NCBI GenBank assembly: GCA_032629725.1 | Contig: JAFEVB010000001.1 | Location: forward strand, 434,001-498,000 | Reading direction: 5' to 3' | Length of the DNA stretch: 64,000 bases | DNA from: Gremmenia infestans | Lineage: Eukaryota; Ascomycota; Leotiomycetes; Helotiales; Hamatocanthoscyphaceae | Shown here: one piece after another, positions 45,645 through 56,269 of the stretch | Layout of the letters: each line of letters starts with the position of its first letter | How positions within the stretch are numbered: the stretch's first letter is position 1 | Translations under genes and position numbers: made by a program | Notes under the pieces: generated by a model | The model's database searches: none | The model's input: the letters and a program-made list of their open reading frames with translations, nothing else | Told to the model about the DNA's origin: nothing

Positions 45645-46920
45645 TCACGAATCCCAAAACTTGACCTCCGGCCACTCCTCACTGGGACCCTCCAACACAA
45701 CCTCCCTCTTCCCCTGCAAACACCCATCAAACCAAGCCCCTACAAACTCCCCCACGATCTCCAGCATCCTCGCCCCCTTAATCGTCCCCAGCGCCTCTGC
45801 AGCGCCCGGCACATCGTACCCAGCAGCGATAATCTCATCATACAACACCGCAAAATCAGAATATGTGCCATGCAAACTCCCCTCAACCCCAACCTCCAGT
45901 TTCATCCCCGTGCTGTTCCCCACGAACCATTTCCACGAATCGTCGCTGCTCTGGTTATGCACCGCCGAAGACATCAGGAAAAATGGTCGATCGACACCAG
46001 TGCCGACCACAGAACCCCAAAATGCCCCATCAAAATTAATACCGCACGCGAACCGCCCATCAGCAGCCATCGCGCTGGCACTCGCCGCGCCGCCTATACT
46101 ATGCCCGAAAACGCCGACGGAGGAAACGTCAAGCGTGCCATGCACACCAGGGATCTGCTTTGCGAACGTGGCGTTCGTGGCTAGGGCATCCAGCACAGCG
46201 CGTAGATCGGCGACGCGGATGTCGACTGTGCGGGCTGCGTCTTCGGGCGTGTCGACTGTGGTGTTGACGGCGATGGTGGTGCGGTTATCGGGGTACTCGA
46301 TGAAGCCGGTGTCGAAGGGGTGGTCGACACCGACGACGATATAGCCTTGCGAGGCGAGGTCTGTGAGGGTTGCCGTGTAGTCCTGGTAGCTGTCGCCGTA
46401 TCCGGGGGAGAAGATTAGGATGTTTGGGTGGGAAGGGGAGGTACAGTTGGGGTGTAGATAGGCGTCGGCGTAGGCGGATGATGTTACGTTCAAAGTGAGA
46501 TTGGCAGGGAGATCGAGGGAGGTTTCAAGGTAGGCGGCATAGGCGGGTACGACTACAAGTTCTCGGTGTTAGCATTGGTAATCCAAGGAACCTCTTGGAG
46601 GTTGGGAGCACTTGGGGACTTCAGGATGAACCAGAGTAAAGTCTGAGTACGCCAAATTCTCCTGGATTTGTCAAAAAGGAAATAAACTGCTCTTGCATAC
46701 AGGCTGGGGCAAGGTGATAACGTCGAGTGTGTTGGATAGGATAGAACATCGAGAGCATGAGATCTCGATACCGAACGTCTGGTGCCAATGGATCCAGACG
46801 ACATGTTTCTAGGAGCTCAATGGAAGTTGTTCCGACAAGCGAGGGGCCTATGGGATTGGGAAGGGCGATATTCAGTGAGAGCGCTTGGGAGGCGAAGGCT
46901 AGGAGGAATTGGAGATGCAT
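45645..46920 (-). CDS. secreted PAF-acetylhydrolase-like alpha/beta hydrolase
   Basis: Two exons (46920-46701 and 46552-45645) give 375 residues. The N-terminus MHLQFLLAFASQALSLNIAL is a signal peptide. RDLMLSMFYPIQHTRRYHLAPA, with the next exon FVPAYAAYLETSLDLP, gives the typical start of fungal PAF-AH-like lipases, and the junction restores the frame. ILIFSPGYGDSYQDYTATL is the oxyanion strand-loop, VGVFGHSIGGAASA holds the nucleophile elbow GHSIGG, an Asp follows in NFDGAFWG, and SLHGTYSDF supplies the His. The catalytic triad therefore looks complete. Many Asn-x-Thr/Ser sites fit secretion. The likely substrates are short-chain ester lipids, but fungal members are poorly studied. Confidence 0.85.
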
Positions 46921-48724
46921 GCTGAAGAATGAAACGATTTGTGTTTGGTGTGATGATGGAATCCGTATGAGAAGCCGAGGGTACTGTTCTCACATATGGG
47001 CCAAGTGCTTTTCATGTATAATTATCCTTGTGTCATCGTACGAAGTAACACTACCCCTCCACAAATTACGTTATGGGATTTTGCTGGGTCGATTTTACCG
47101 TTGATTGATAGTTACCTAGATGACCGTTTTAATAAGACTCCACAACGACATTTCTCTGGCCCTAATACGGTTCCTACTAGTTGGTAAAATTCACCTATGG
47201 TTGACTAACCATAGTTCAGCTAATAAATCGTAGTTCAACCATCAAATGACTGATGTGGTATTGCTTAGCCAGCCACGTAGCCCTCCTGCAGCCTCACACC
47301 CCTTAGCACTACTCACACTACCTTCACTGTAGGTTCGCTTGACGCTCCTAAAGTCAAAGTCAAAAGCGCTCAAATCGACCGATTTCAACATTTTAAAAAT
47401 ATAAGCATAGACATTCAGAGGGTGGGAGCAATCCCAAGACAGCCTAGACTAGCGTATAATTACGCTTACTTGACTATAGGTAAGTCTATTAACATTAAGG
47501 AACCATATTATGGCCATACGAACGTGTACTACCATTTATAAGCAAATTCATGGTCATTTCACCCTCATTGTACCCAAAAATTGTCCTAGCAAAATCTCGC
47601 AAGGTAAGTAAATGAGGTTGCCTAATATGGTAATACAGAGCGCTATTACGCTATTATGCCGCTAGGAGGCCCTGTAATTGAAGGGGAATTCATGGGGAAT
47701 TCGTGTGGTGAGGTGAATACGAACTTTTAGCGAACCACTTAACTATAAGTATATAGAACGGCGCTCATCTGCTTCGCGCCCTGTATATTCAGGTCATTTT
47801 GCCATAACCTTCGTACTACAGTGGGTTCTGAAGATACATAGGCAACCACAAAGCGACTTACTTCGCCCCGTTGATGATGTGGAAGTACTACTTGGGTCCC
47901 AGGCCTAATGGTACCCCCAATAAGTTTACGTCACGGGGTGACAATGACCTTGGAAGCACCAAAGTATGCCCCATTGCCTGGTCTTTGCGGATTGATTCAA
48001 AGTATAGGTACTGCAAGACAATGTCGCGTCAAAAAGGCCTCACTAAACCCAAACCGTCGGAAATGTAAAGGAAAGCCTGGGCTGAAAGGTACTACCTTCC
48101 CGAACAAGAAAGGGGGGTTCGTATGCAAACGCGGTGGAGAGACAAAGCCGTGCTCTTGAATATTGTCCGACGCGGACCGGGAATGCAGAGTAACGGAGGA
48201 CTCGAGACGACGACCTCAGCTCAAGAAAGAAAAACCAGGAGAATAGTTGCGGCATTTGGTTCAGCCGAATGTGATAAATCCAGATTGAATAATTGGTTGA
48301 ATATTTAACCCGCGCCTTTCCCAAACCCCAAGCCGGCACCTTTTGCTCGACTCGCCCAACCTTTTCTGCTTCAAACAGGATATACTACCCAAATAATCGC
48401 TAAATTCTATGCGGCCACGACGCCTAGTCTATTCTCGACCTCCGATTAAAGGAATGCCGCCCCTTTGAATCCTGGTATGATACATTTGAACTCCTTAAAC
48501 AATACTCAAGATACCCGCAACCGAAAGATGTACAAGGTAGGCGTTAGAGTCCCGGTGAGGCATTGGTGTTTATGCTTCGTGCTCGTTTCTCGAGGCTTGT
48601 CCAAAGCACAGTATCCTGTCGACTCTTCTAATCCCATTGGGATTTCACCCATGCTTGCATAGATCTTCGTGGCAATGATAAAATGCAACATATCCAATAC
48701 TCAATCATTCGCAAGGCGAAACGA
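46921..48724. other. gene-poor spacer of 1.8 kb
   Basis: AT-rich in the left half. No credible gene; the short open frames (47871-48068, 47908-48159, 48465-48662) show no motif. It contains the small perfect hairpin described separately. It might be old mobile-element sequence but no coding trace remains. Confidence 0.45.
47195..47214. repeat. 8-bp stem hairpin
   Basis: CTATGGTT, loop GACT, AACCATAG: a perfect inverted repeat in a non-coding region. A further partial copy, GTAGTTCAACCATC, follows about 15 bases later. Confidence 0.7.
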
Positions 48725-50203
48725 TCAAGGCCACATGCATTCGTACATGAACATCCAGTCTCCAAACCAGTTATCAAATCGCCCAACCAATGTTGTAAAC
48801 TCATCTCCTGGGCTCTTCCATTGTCGAGTGTGAAGTCCGTCTGTCATGGTATGTCTCTTGAAAGCAATGTTCATCGTGAAAGAGGAGAAGGAACATCCCG
48901 TAAAATGCGTGCTTTTCGATAGAACTAGGTAGTCCACCAGAGCTTGCTGATCCCAAGTGAGGTCGGTCAAAGCCTGGAGCTCCTGATCCTTCAACAAGTC
49001 CAACTTCGAAGTAGTGTTTATTCCCAGTCTCTCATGCGCTATTTCTCCGAATCTGTGACCATCGGTTGCATTGCCACAAGCAAGATACGCATGTTTCAGT
49101 TTTCGCGATTCGGCTTCCTTCAAGTAGCCTTCACTTTGTACAGCGAAGTCTGGCCAAAATCCAAGTGCGTCGCTTTCTGTTCTCAAATGGACGCCGAGGT
49201 ATGGAACGTCGAGTTTGCTGTCTTTTGGTTCGATTCCTGCAAATTTGGAGAATTCCCTTAGGACTGCACGGGCAATGTTCTCAATATCGGGGTTTATCCT
49301 TAGCAGATCACCAAACGTGGCTGCGAACTCTGGCCCGTCGCGGTAGATTGGCCATTCGAAGAAAGTCGCCCACCTGAATCGGACAGATACAGGCTTTGCC
49401 TCAGACGGAGTGCGCTTTGTGGACACCAACCATTTGTCGAATCTTACGCGGAAGTGGTCCAAATGTCTGTTGTAACCGCGCTCATCGCAACCGTCTGGGT
49501 TATTCAAATCCTTTGGATAGAACTCTTCCATCTTCGTAATATTCTGGTGGTTAGGAACGTCATTGATTGTATCGAATATGGTCATTTGCGGGCAATTGTC
49601 GGCCATGGCGCCGCGGAAATGTGCTTCGTCGAAAAAGTAGCTCAAGGGTTGCATTCCCGTGGTAAAGAGGTTGGCATGATCCTCTTCGGAGCGTCGCTGG
49701 ATACGGGGAATAATCAAGCCACTCGATCCCGATTCGATCGCATACCGAATACAGGTCAAAATGAAGTTCCTAATGTTGCCAATTCCTCCCGAGTTGTTGT
49801 CGCACACGTATACCAGGCCAGGTGTCCATTTTGTTTCCTTGCATACGCGTTCAAGAGGCCACCCCACGTATTTGCCGTTGAAATCGTAATCGTGGAGATT
49901 CAAGGTCATTGTCTCTTTTGTTTTCTCCACAGCGACGACTGGAGTTTTGGCGCCATTCGAAGTTTTCTCGGGGGTTGAAGGTGTCGTGGATTCGAGGTTC
50001 TCGTCCGTCGTTGGGGAGCCGAAAGGATTGAGGTCGGATATCGACTGGTCGAAGAAGAATCGATTTATGACAAAGACATTGACCACCAGTGCGACGAACA
50101 GGACATAGCGGTATTTCCACCATTTGATGCGCGTGATGCCGTTGATCATCTCGGTCACCTGCTTCTGATACCGATGATTTTGGAGCATTGTGAAAGACGT
50201 CAA
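48725..50203 (-). CDS. O-fucosyltransferase-like type II membrane protein
   Basis: A single exon of 492 residues. After a short cytosolic part with basic residues (RIKWWKYR) comes one membrane anchor (YVLFVALVVNVFVINRFFF, about 31-49) and a Ser/Thr/Pro-rich stem, the layout of Golgi glycosyltransferases. GGIGNIRNFILTCIRYAIE resembles the G-rich donor-binding motif, and YLGVHLRTESDALGFWPDF the HLR motif of the GDP-fucose protein O-fucosyltransferase superfamily. A late region (DYLVLSKSTHFTGCSFSSF) corresponds to the third conserved part. Fungal members are common and the acceptor is unknown. The Met used is the first; MLQNHRYQK (6 codons later) is an equally good start. Confidence 0.78.
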   Translation of the reverse strand: MTSFTMLQNHRYQKQVTEMINGITRIKWWKYRYVLFVALVVNVFVINRFFFDQSISDLNPFGSPTTDENLESTTPSTPEKTSNGAKTPVVAVEKTKETMTLNLHDYDFNGKYVGWPLERVCKETKWTPGLVYVCDNNSGGIGNIRNFILTCIRYAIESGSSGLIIPRIQRRSEEDHANLFTTGMQPLSYFFDEAHFRGAMADNCPQMTIFDTINDVPNHQNITKMEEFYPKDLNNPDGCDERGYNRHLDHFRVRFDKWLVSTKRTPSEAKPVSVRFRWATFFEWPIYRDGPEFAATFGDLLRINPDIENIARAVLREFSKFAGIEPKDSKLDVPYLGVHLRTESDALGFWPDFAVQSEGYLKEAESRKLKHAYLACGNATDGHRFGEIAHERLGINTTSKLDLLKDQELQALTDLTWDQQALVDYLVLSKSTHFTGCSFSSFTMNIAFKRHTMTDGLHTRQWKSPGDEFTTLVGRFDNWFGDWMFMYECMWP

Positions 50204-52808
50204 AGGGAAATGGACGGAAGGTTATATACAAAGTTTAGCCAGTCAGGCTAACAGGACAACATGTGTGTCTTGAAGTGACGGAGAAGCGATGCAAGGGATG
50301 CAAGAATAATACCGTAAAACGAATGTGTCGAAGGGACAGGATCTGGTGGAGAAGGCGAGAGGACAGCAGGTAGGTATGATTTATGATTATTTGAGACGCC
50401 CGCCAACACTAAATCGTGGAACTATCACCTCAGCTCAGCCTAATAAACGGCCCCAACACACAATAAGGAAGCGGCGGATCATTTGCTATGGCTAAAATTG
50501 GAATCAACCCCAGCGGATTTTTCTTGGTATCCGATCCGTCCAATCGAGGGTCTTGGAAAAACAGTATTTCCGCCTACGCCACTCTTCCCCAAATTTGGTT
50601 ATGCTGTCAGCTCACTGCTCTCTCGCCCACTGTCATGCAGAATAATCGTATTGCAAAACAAGTTACATAATGGCGGTATATAGGTGTCTTCATGCCTTCC
50701 CTCGAGCCTGCTACGAAACATGCTTTGGATGTCCGATACCAAGGTAGGAGGAATTGAAGGAGCAGAAAGGTTAGTGAGTGACCGTGACCCTCATCTTTTA
50801 GATATCCAACATTGGGTACGCCAACACTAAGCCTAAATCGTCCATTTACGAGCCGTCGCCAAGGCTGTGGAAAAGGGGGGAATTTGAAATAAGCGTATGG
50901 TCCAATGAGGAATGAGGGGTCCTGCAGATATTGACCTTGATACGGTAATTTACGCGTAAGATGAAGGGGTTGTAAAATTTGAAACTGAGTCCTTCGAGGT
51001 CGCCTGCAGCTCTGGTTTGCTTCTTTTTAAAGTCTGAAATAGTAGTCTCCACAATATTTGCTCCATAGATATATGTTCCGTGCCACTTAAAGAACTCAGA
51101 TTCGATTTGACAAAAAATCAAGGGGCTCGGCTCTAAGCCTTAGCTAAATCTACGAGTAGGTCGCTTGCCCTCAGCCGCAATGGAAATACCTACGGAGTAA
51201 AGGATTCAAAAGGCAAAAGCTTATCTGGAAATCAGTCTACCTCCGTACGGAATAAATCTTAAATTACAACTCGGATCGTATCTTAAGCTTATCAAATTAT
51301 TTTGCTTTATCGACCTCAGGGCTGGGGCTGGGTTGGGGAGACCCGCCTTTGTATTCCATCCTTTCTTTTAAACTCATCCTGACCTGACACCGTAATAAAA
51401 CAGCTCTTCACAAGCCGTAGCTTGAGCCACATGGCAAAATCCACCGTTTCGCCGCAGATGAACTTGAAGCCAGCCTCGTCGACTAGCGATAAGAACAAGT
51501 TGATAGGCAAATTGGTGATTTACTCATTCCGCCGAAGTTTGCAAACCCACAATCTTCTCGTCTTCCGTCAGTGTTATCATAGCTTCTATACAAATCGACG
51601 AGTCGATTTTGAACAAGGCTCCTTTCTTCCTTCCCGACATAATATTATGCGTCAGGACAGCATATCTTACAGATACTCACCCAGAGACAAAATCCTTCCT
51701 GGCAACGGCATTTGTAGAGACGGAAAGACGTGGGTTTTACCATCCGTACTGTACGGCTTGCAAGTAGCCATCAAAATTGCTGGCCACGAACATGTATCTT
51801 CCCATAGCCGGTCTCCAAATGTTCCGAGAACAAGCTCTCCAATTTATCTTCCGTAGAACACAAGGGCTGCGTGAGGGGAGGGTATGATACCTCTATCAAC
51901 CATAAGAGTTTATACTTACTTGTCTAAATTGCATTTTGCCAGTGCCTGTCTGGGACAGGCGCCCTTTTCTTGGCTGGCAGCGCATTAAAAGAGATATATT
52001 CTAGCCGTCGAGATAACCTACTCACATCTCCAACATGGCCAAATCGCAAACCCCTCTTCCGGTCACTGGACTACCCAGTAAGGGGTCCTTTTCTCAAACA
52101 TGCGCCGCACCCCACCTGCCTTTTGCATCCCCTCACCATCACCTTCCCATCCATCCATCCCATCCCGTTAAAACTCCCACATCTCCTCCTATCAACCTTA
52201 CAAAATGTATCCAGATTACAAGTTTACAAAAATCCGAGCCCAGCCCAGCCCTTCTGACTGACACCAGCCACTATCCCCATCTTTGATCCCATATGGTAGA
52301 TCGGTGTGGCTGACTATCATGGTATAGAATCCTTCAGACTTAGCCCGCGTCGGTAATCCTATCAAAAGCTACCCCTGGGCGGCCCTGATGCAGGAACGGC
52401 TCAGGATTTTTACGAAAATGAGGGGAAATTTGGAAAGTGCCGGAATCTTTATTGCTGGACCTAAAGATCTTCTGTAGCTAAGGCAAGAAGTACTGTGTAG
52501 TTGTAGGCTGGAAGCTTCCAGAGTTCGGAGTTTTGGGTGACGCGTAGCGGTGAGAGTGCTAGAGCTGTGATGCTTTTAATGATATGGGTTTGAGGTAGGT
52601 ACCTAATGGTACATACAGCTAAATACAGCTCAAACTAGGATTTAGTAAATTAACAATGAGTGAATCATCATATGCCTCATCAGACCAGATAAGACCCCTA
52701 TACACAGTTTTCATGCCCAACCAAACACCGAAATATTCCCCCAAGACTCCATTTCCAACCATCCATGAATGCCATGCCAAATCAAATCAAATCACCCCTA
52801 CTCAAAGA
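50204..52808. other. gene-poor spacer of 2.6 kb
   Basis: No supported gene. A 144-codon open frame at 51422-51856 and the proline/histidine-rich frames near 51970-52286 look like chance ORFs in compositionally biased DNA. The left end holds the promoter of the fucosyltransferase-like gene. Confidence 0.5.
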
Positions 52809-53855
52809 TCAGTTTATCCCAAACGCAGCCTTCGAGGCGACGACGGCCCTCCTTTGCTTCTCCACCACGGTCAGAATACTCATCACGGCCAGGATATCAA
52901 ATTCCTCGCCTAGATTGACCAGATTCTCCCCAGCCAAGAACCGGAACATACCTACCACCGACCTCTCCTCATTACTCGCATTCCCCAGCCCCGCATACAC
53001 CGCGACCGTCTCCCCCGTCGTAACCCGAATAAGTTTCAAGCCCCCACTCTCCTTATTCCCATCCTGCGTTCTGATAAACGGCCCACTGGAATACCGCCAC
53101 TCGAAGCGCTCGCGCACGAAAGATCTCGGCAGCGTGTGGCAGAAGGCATATTTCTCAGGCGAGAAAATGCCGCCCATAGGAGACAGGCGCTCAGTCTTGA
53201 ATTTCGGCATGTCGCTATTCGATTCGCTTTGTATTGAGGGTGGTGAAGGAAAGGCAAAGTTGTTGGATTTGGAGTCCGAGGGCGGGTGGGAGTCGCTGCC
53301 GTACGGACACAGCGTGATGTCGGCCTTCATGGTGGCGGTGTGAAACTCGACATAGGAGAGGATGGGAGATTTCTGCGAGGCATTCGTGTGCAGAATTACG
53401 TCTGGCTTGCGTGTGTATTCCCAGGGGGACTCGTCTTGCTGGATGGTGATGTAGAAGAGGTGTGGTGGTGCGGGCAGTGGCTTTCGATCGCCTCGTGAGG
53501 GTGCGGGCGGGGAAGGCGCGAGCAGGAAGTCCTGCTTCTTTCGGTAGAAAGTTATATCTCGTGGTAAGCGCGGATACGGTACTGATGATGCGCCTGGTGA
53601 TAATGTTACTGGCGAGCCGTTCCTTACGACTTCTGGATGTTGGTCTGTGACGACTTCTGGCAGGTCTGAGTATATTGGCGGTAGTTGCGGTGGTGGTGGT
53701 GATGATGCTTTGGTGTCGATCTTAGGTTTGCTTCCCCTTCTTCCATTCTTTGGTGGTTTGGCGGCACTTGGTGTTGGGGTTGGTTTCGTTAATGAAGCCC
53801 CATCATCGAAGCCGAGCACCTGCTTCCATTTGCTGCTGGAGTTTTTCCGAAGCAT
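52809..53855 (-). CDS. conserved-looking hypothetical protein
   Basis: A single exon. I start at the second Met (MLRKNSSSKWKQVLGF, 348 residues) because the 16 residues before it look like leader. Residues about 1-125 are low-complexity, rich in Pro, Ser and Lys. The rest is compact: FYITIQQDESPWEYTRKPDV, SPILSYVEFHTATMKADITL, then FERFEWRYSSGPF-like (RERFEWRYSSGPF), GLKLIRVTTGETVAVYAG and a final helical part (FDILAVMSILTVVEKQRR). This pattern of strands, a basic W-R-Y strand and a closing hydrophobic helix is reminiscent of tubby/scramblase-like barrels, but I cannot assign it. No signal peptide is present. Confidence 0.65.
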   Translation of the reverse strand: MLRKNSSSKWKQVLGFDDGASLTKPTPTPSAAKPPKNGRRGSKPKIDTKASSPPPPQLPPIYSDLPEVVTDQHPEVVRNGSPVTLSPGASSVPYPRLPRDITFYRKKQDFLLAPSPPAPSRGDRKPLPAPPHLFYITIQQDESPWEYTRKPDVILHTNASQKSPILSYVEFHTATMKADITLCPYGSDSHPPSDSKSNNFAFPSPPSIQSESNSDMPKFKTERLSPMGGIFSPEKYAFCHTLPRSFVRERFEWRYSSGPFIRTQDGNKESGGLKLIRVTTGETVAVYAGLGNASNEERSVVGMFRFLAGENLVNLGEEFDILAVMSILTVVEKQRRAVVASKAAFGIN

Positions 53856-56269
53856 TTTGCTTGTATACAGCTGGCGATATCGAGAGCACCAGCCAATATA
53901 CAAGGCAATCTCTTGGATTGGTGTTGTTTTGGTGTTGAGGCCCAGCTATCACCCCCATTGCCGGGAGTAGAACTGGCTCTAATAGCCGCTACTGCATACG
54001 CCTGGCAACATGCACGGTCGGCGCTTTAAACCTATTGAGGCTAATATGAGAGTAGATTTCCGGGGTGAAACGTCAGATGCATACGATTGGCTAAAGTTTG
54101 ATTTACTATGGAGGCAGAAACTACCCCCTATGCAGAAGGTCGCCATCCGACTGGGCAACGCTGGAGAAAGGCTTGGGACCTTGTCATCAGCAATCTAACG
54201 ATATCAAGGCATGATCTACTGGGGTTATTGCCACTTGAAACTAATGCCGACGGTATAGAAGAGCTTAGAGTAAGTGGGCCGGTGGGCTGGTTGAATATCT
54301 CTACGGAGGTACAACTACTACCTTTCTACATAGCCAGAGCCGCGATATTGTACTGCTTTGTTCAACGCAGAACATTCCAACCAAAATCTCCAGAAGAGGC
54401 TGAAACAGAAACATGCGGAACTAACCCTGTCACGCGGCAGGTTTTCAGAACATGTCTATGTCATGCATGCATGCATGGAGCTATCGAAGGTTGAATTACG
54501 TACCTGGCGCCTGGAGAGCGCTGCCTCTCAAAACGCATACGGAGTACCAACAGCTTCAATTCAAAGTTGGTGGGAAGGCTGCTCAGCATTTATTAGCTTT
54601 GAATACGAAGCCGGAATACTATTCTAGCACTCACTTGAGTCTGAAGATATGCGACAATTGCGCTGTTGAAACACATTCAGCACAGGCAGGCTACTCTTTA
54701 TTTCTCTGTTCGTGTGTTTGATGCGCGTTTGTCTGCACTGGGCTTCACCAAACGCTTGAAGCCCGGCATATCTGCACGCCAGCTATCCGGTTATTCACCA
54801 TCGCGGTTGTAACACAGAGGTGAAAGTCGTGCACATGATAAAATCTATGGCCGGAAAGAAAGAGAGTTGCAGAAGCAGTGAAGTTGGGCCGAGTGGTGGA
54901 AAGACATGTCGGAATCAGGCCAAACAAGAGGTATGTTAGGTATAGGCCAGAGTCCCCGAGCAATGAATGTTATGGGCTGGTTCTGAATCCAAGCTATACA
55001 ACGAGATATCAAGATCAAGGGTCTTGCATGAAACAGACCCTTATTTCTGGGGCTTTTCTTTTGCAAAAGTTGAACGTACGCACGTAGTACGGCTGCGTGC
55101 TGTCAAACGCGAGTTGATTGTTGTGCTTGCTAGCTACTACTCGCCGCTCCTCAGGAGAGGCCTCTTTTGCTTGCGGCTACGCTTGATTGGATATACGCCC
55201 CTTTTTCCACCCTATAACCTCCTGGCCATTCACGAAGTTGTATTGACCTTGGGACTCTTCGGCTGGTTGCTCACCCTACTGAACCCCTTTAGTTCCTCCG
55301 GGGAATTACAAGGTCCTCTTACCATCGGCTTGCCATCTTCCGGAGCCTCTACATATTCCTCTTCCTCCGTCACAGCCGCGGTCTAAATCTTGCATTCATT
55401 GTGGTCCATCTATGCCATTTTTTGACAGTCATAGTACACATCTCCAAGGGAATCAGGTGTCGCGAAGTGGTGTAGATATCTAATCTCACTTGCTGTAAAT
55501 ACCCATGCTGGTTTAGTACACCGGCGTGCCTATGGTTTATCACATCAGAGTTTCCCAGAAAAAGATAAGTTTCAACCTGTGACCCGCCATATTACCCCTC
55601 TCGAGGATCCTGGATCTGTGCTTGTGGAACTGGCTTAGCGAGGTCGTAGCACCATCAGCTTCAGGCGACGAAGTGATGGAAGGTAACTCGACTCAACTCA
55701 CAATTCCGATTGATATTCGCAGCAGTAATCGATCCAAACAATTGGGACGAAATGTTATACAAGGACAAGGACAAGCCTGCCGAAACGGCTCGAACCGTGC
55801 TTAATGTTCAGCTGCCAAGCAAGCTAAGTCTGTCTAATTTACGCCACAAAACGAACATTCCTATCACAAGCGGTGAGTAACGTTTACACATATTCTAGTT
55901 GCAGGAAAATCCTATTTCTAGTTGGCCCAAGAGTCTGGATCTGTCATGGATCTTAGCTGTGGGGGACCACATGAGCGCCTCATATACACGATGCACCCCT
56001 CGACTTTCAAGACTCGTCGTGAAATCTAACAATTTCCTGTGACGAGGTCTCTAAAAGCCCTTGGGGTTTATGTTCCTCTCTAATTTCGGTCTATATAGAG
56101 CTTGGCATTCCGAGGTTTAGGATTTGGTCCGGATCGCTTGAGCATCTGTTTGATCAAGTAAGTAATAGCATCTTAGCAACTCACTAATGTTCTCTGATAT
56201 ATCATTCGCAGCCGCCAAATCACGATACGAAGTCATAAGGAGCTTTCGAAGGCGCACAAAACAAACACA
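53856..56269. other. gene-poor spacer of 2.4 kb
   Basis: No supported gene. Open frames at 54010-54198, 54108-54494, 54967-55386 and 55622-55804 have no recognisable family, though parts of 54108-54300 look protein-like and may be a gene relic. The region contains a (CATG)n tract near 54462-54477. Confidence 0.4.
56158..56211 (+). other. likely 5'-UTR intron
   Basis: GTAAGT donor, CTCACTAATG branch region and TTCGCAG acceptor, 54 nt long, 58 bases before the ATG at 56270. It looks like a spliced leader intron of the membrane-protein gene. Confidence 0.6.

Noticed and set aside
45661..46344. 227-codon plus-strand open frame
   Set aside because: Antisense to the esterase gene, which has a complete catalytic triad and signal peptide.
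51422..51856. 144-codon plus-strand open frame
   Set aside because: No family character and no promoter-like leader; an isolated ORF in a gene-poor spacer.
54108..54494. 128-codon open frame with some protein-like segments
   Set aside because: Cannot be tied to any family or extended by splicing; may be a relic, but support is too weak.
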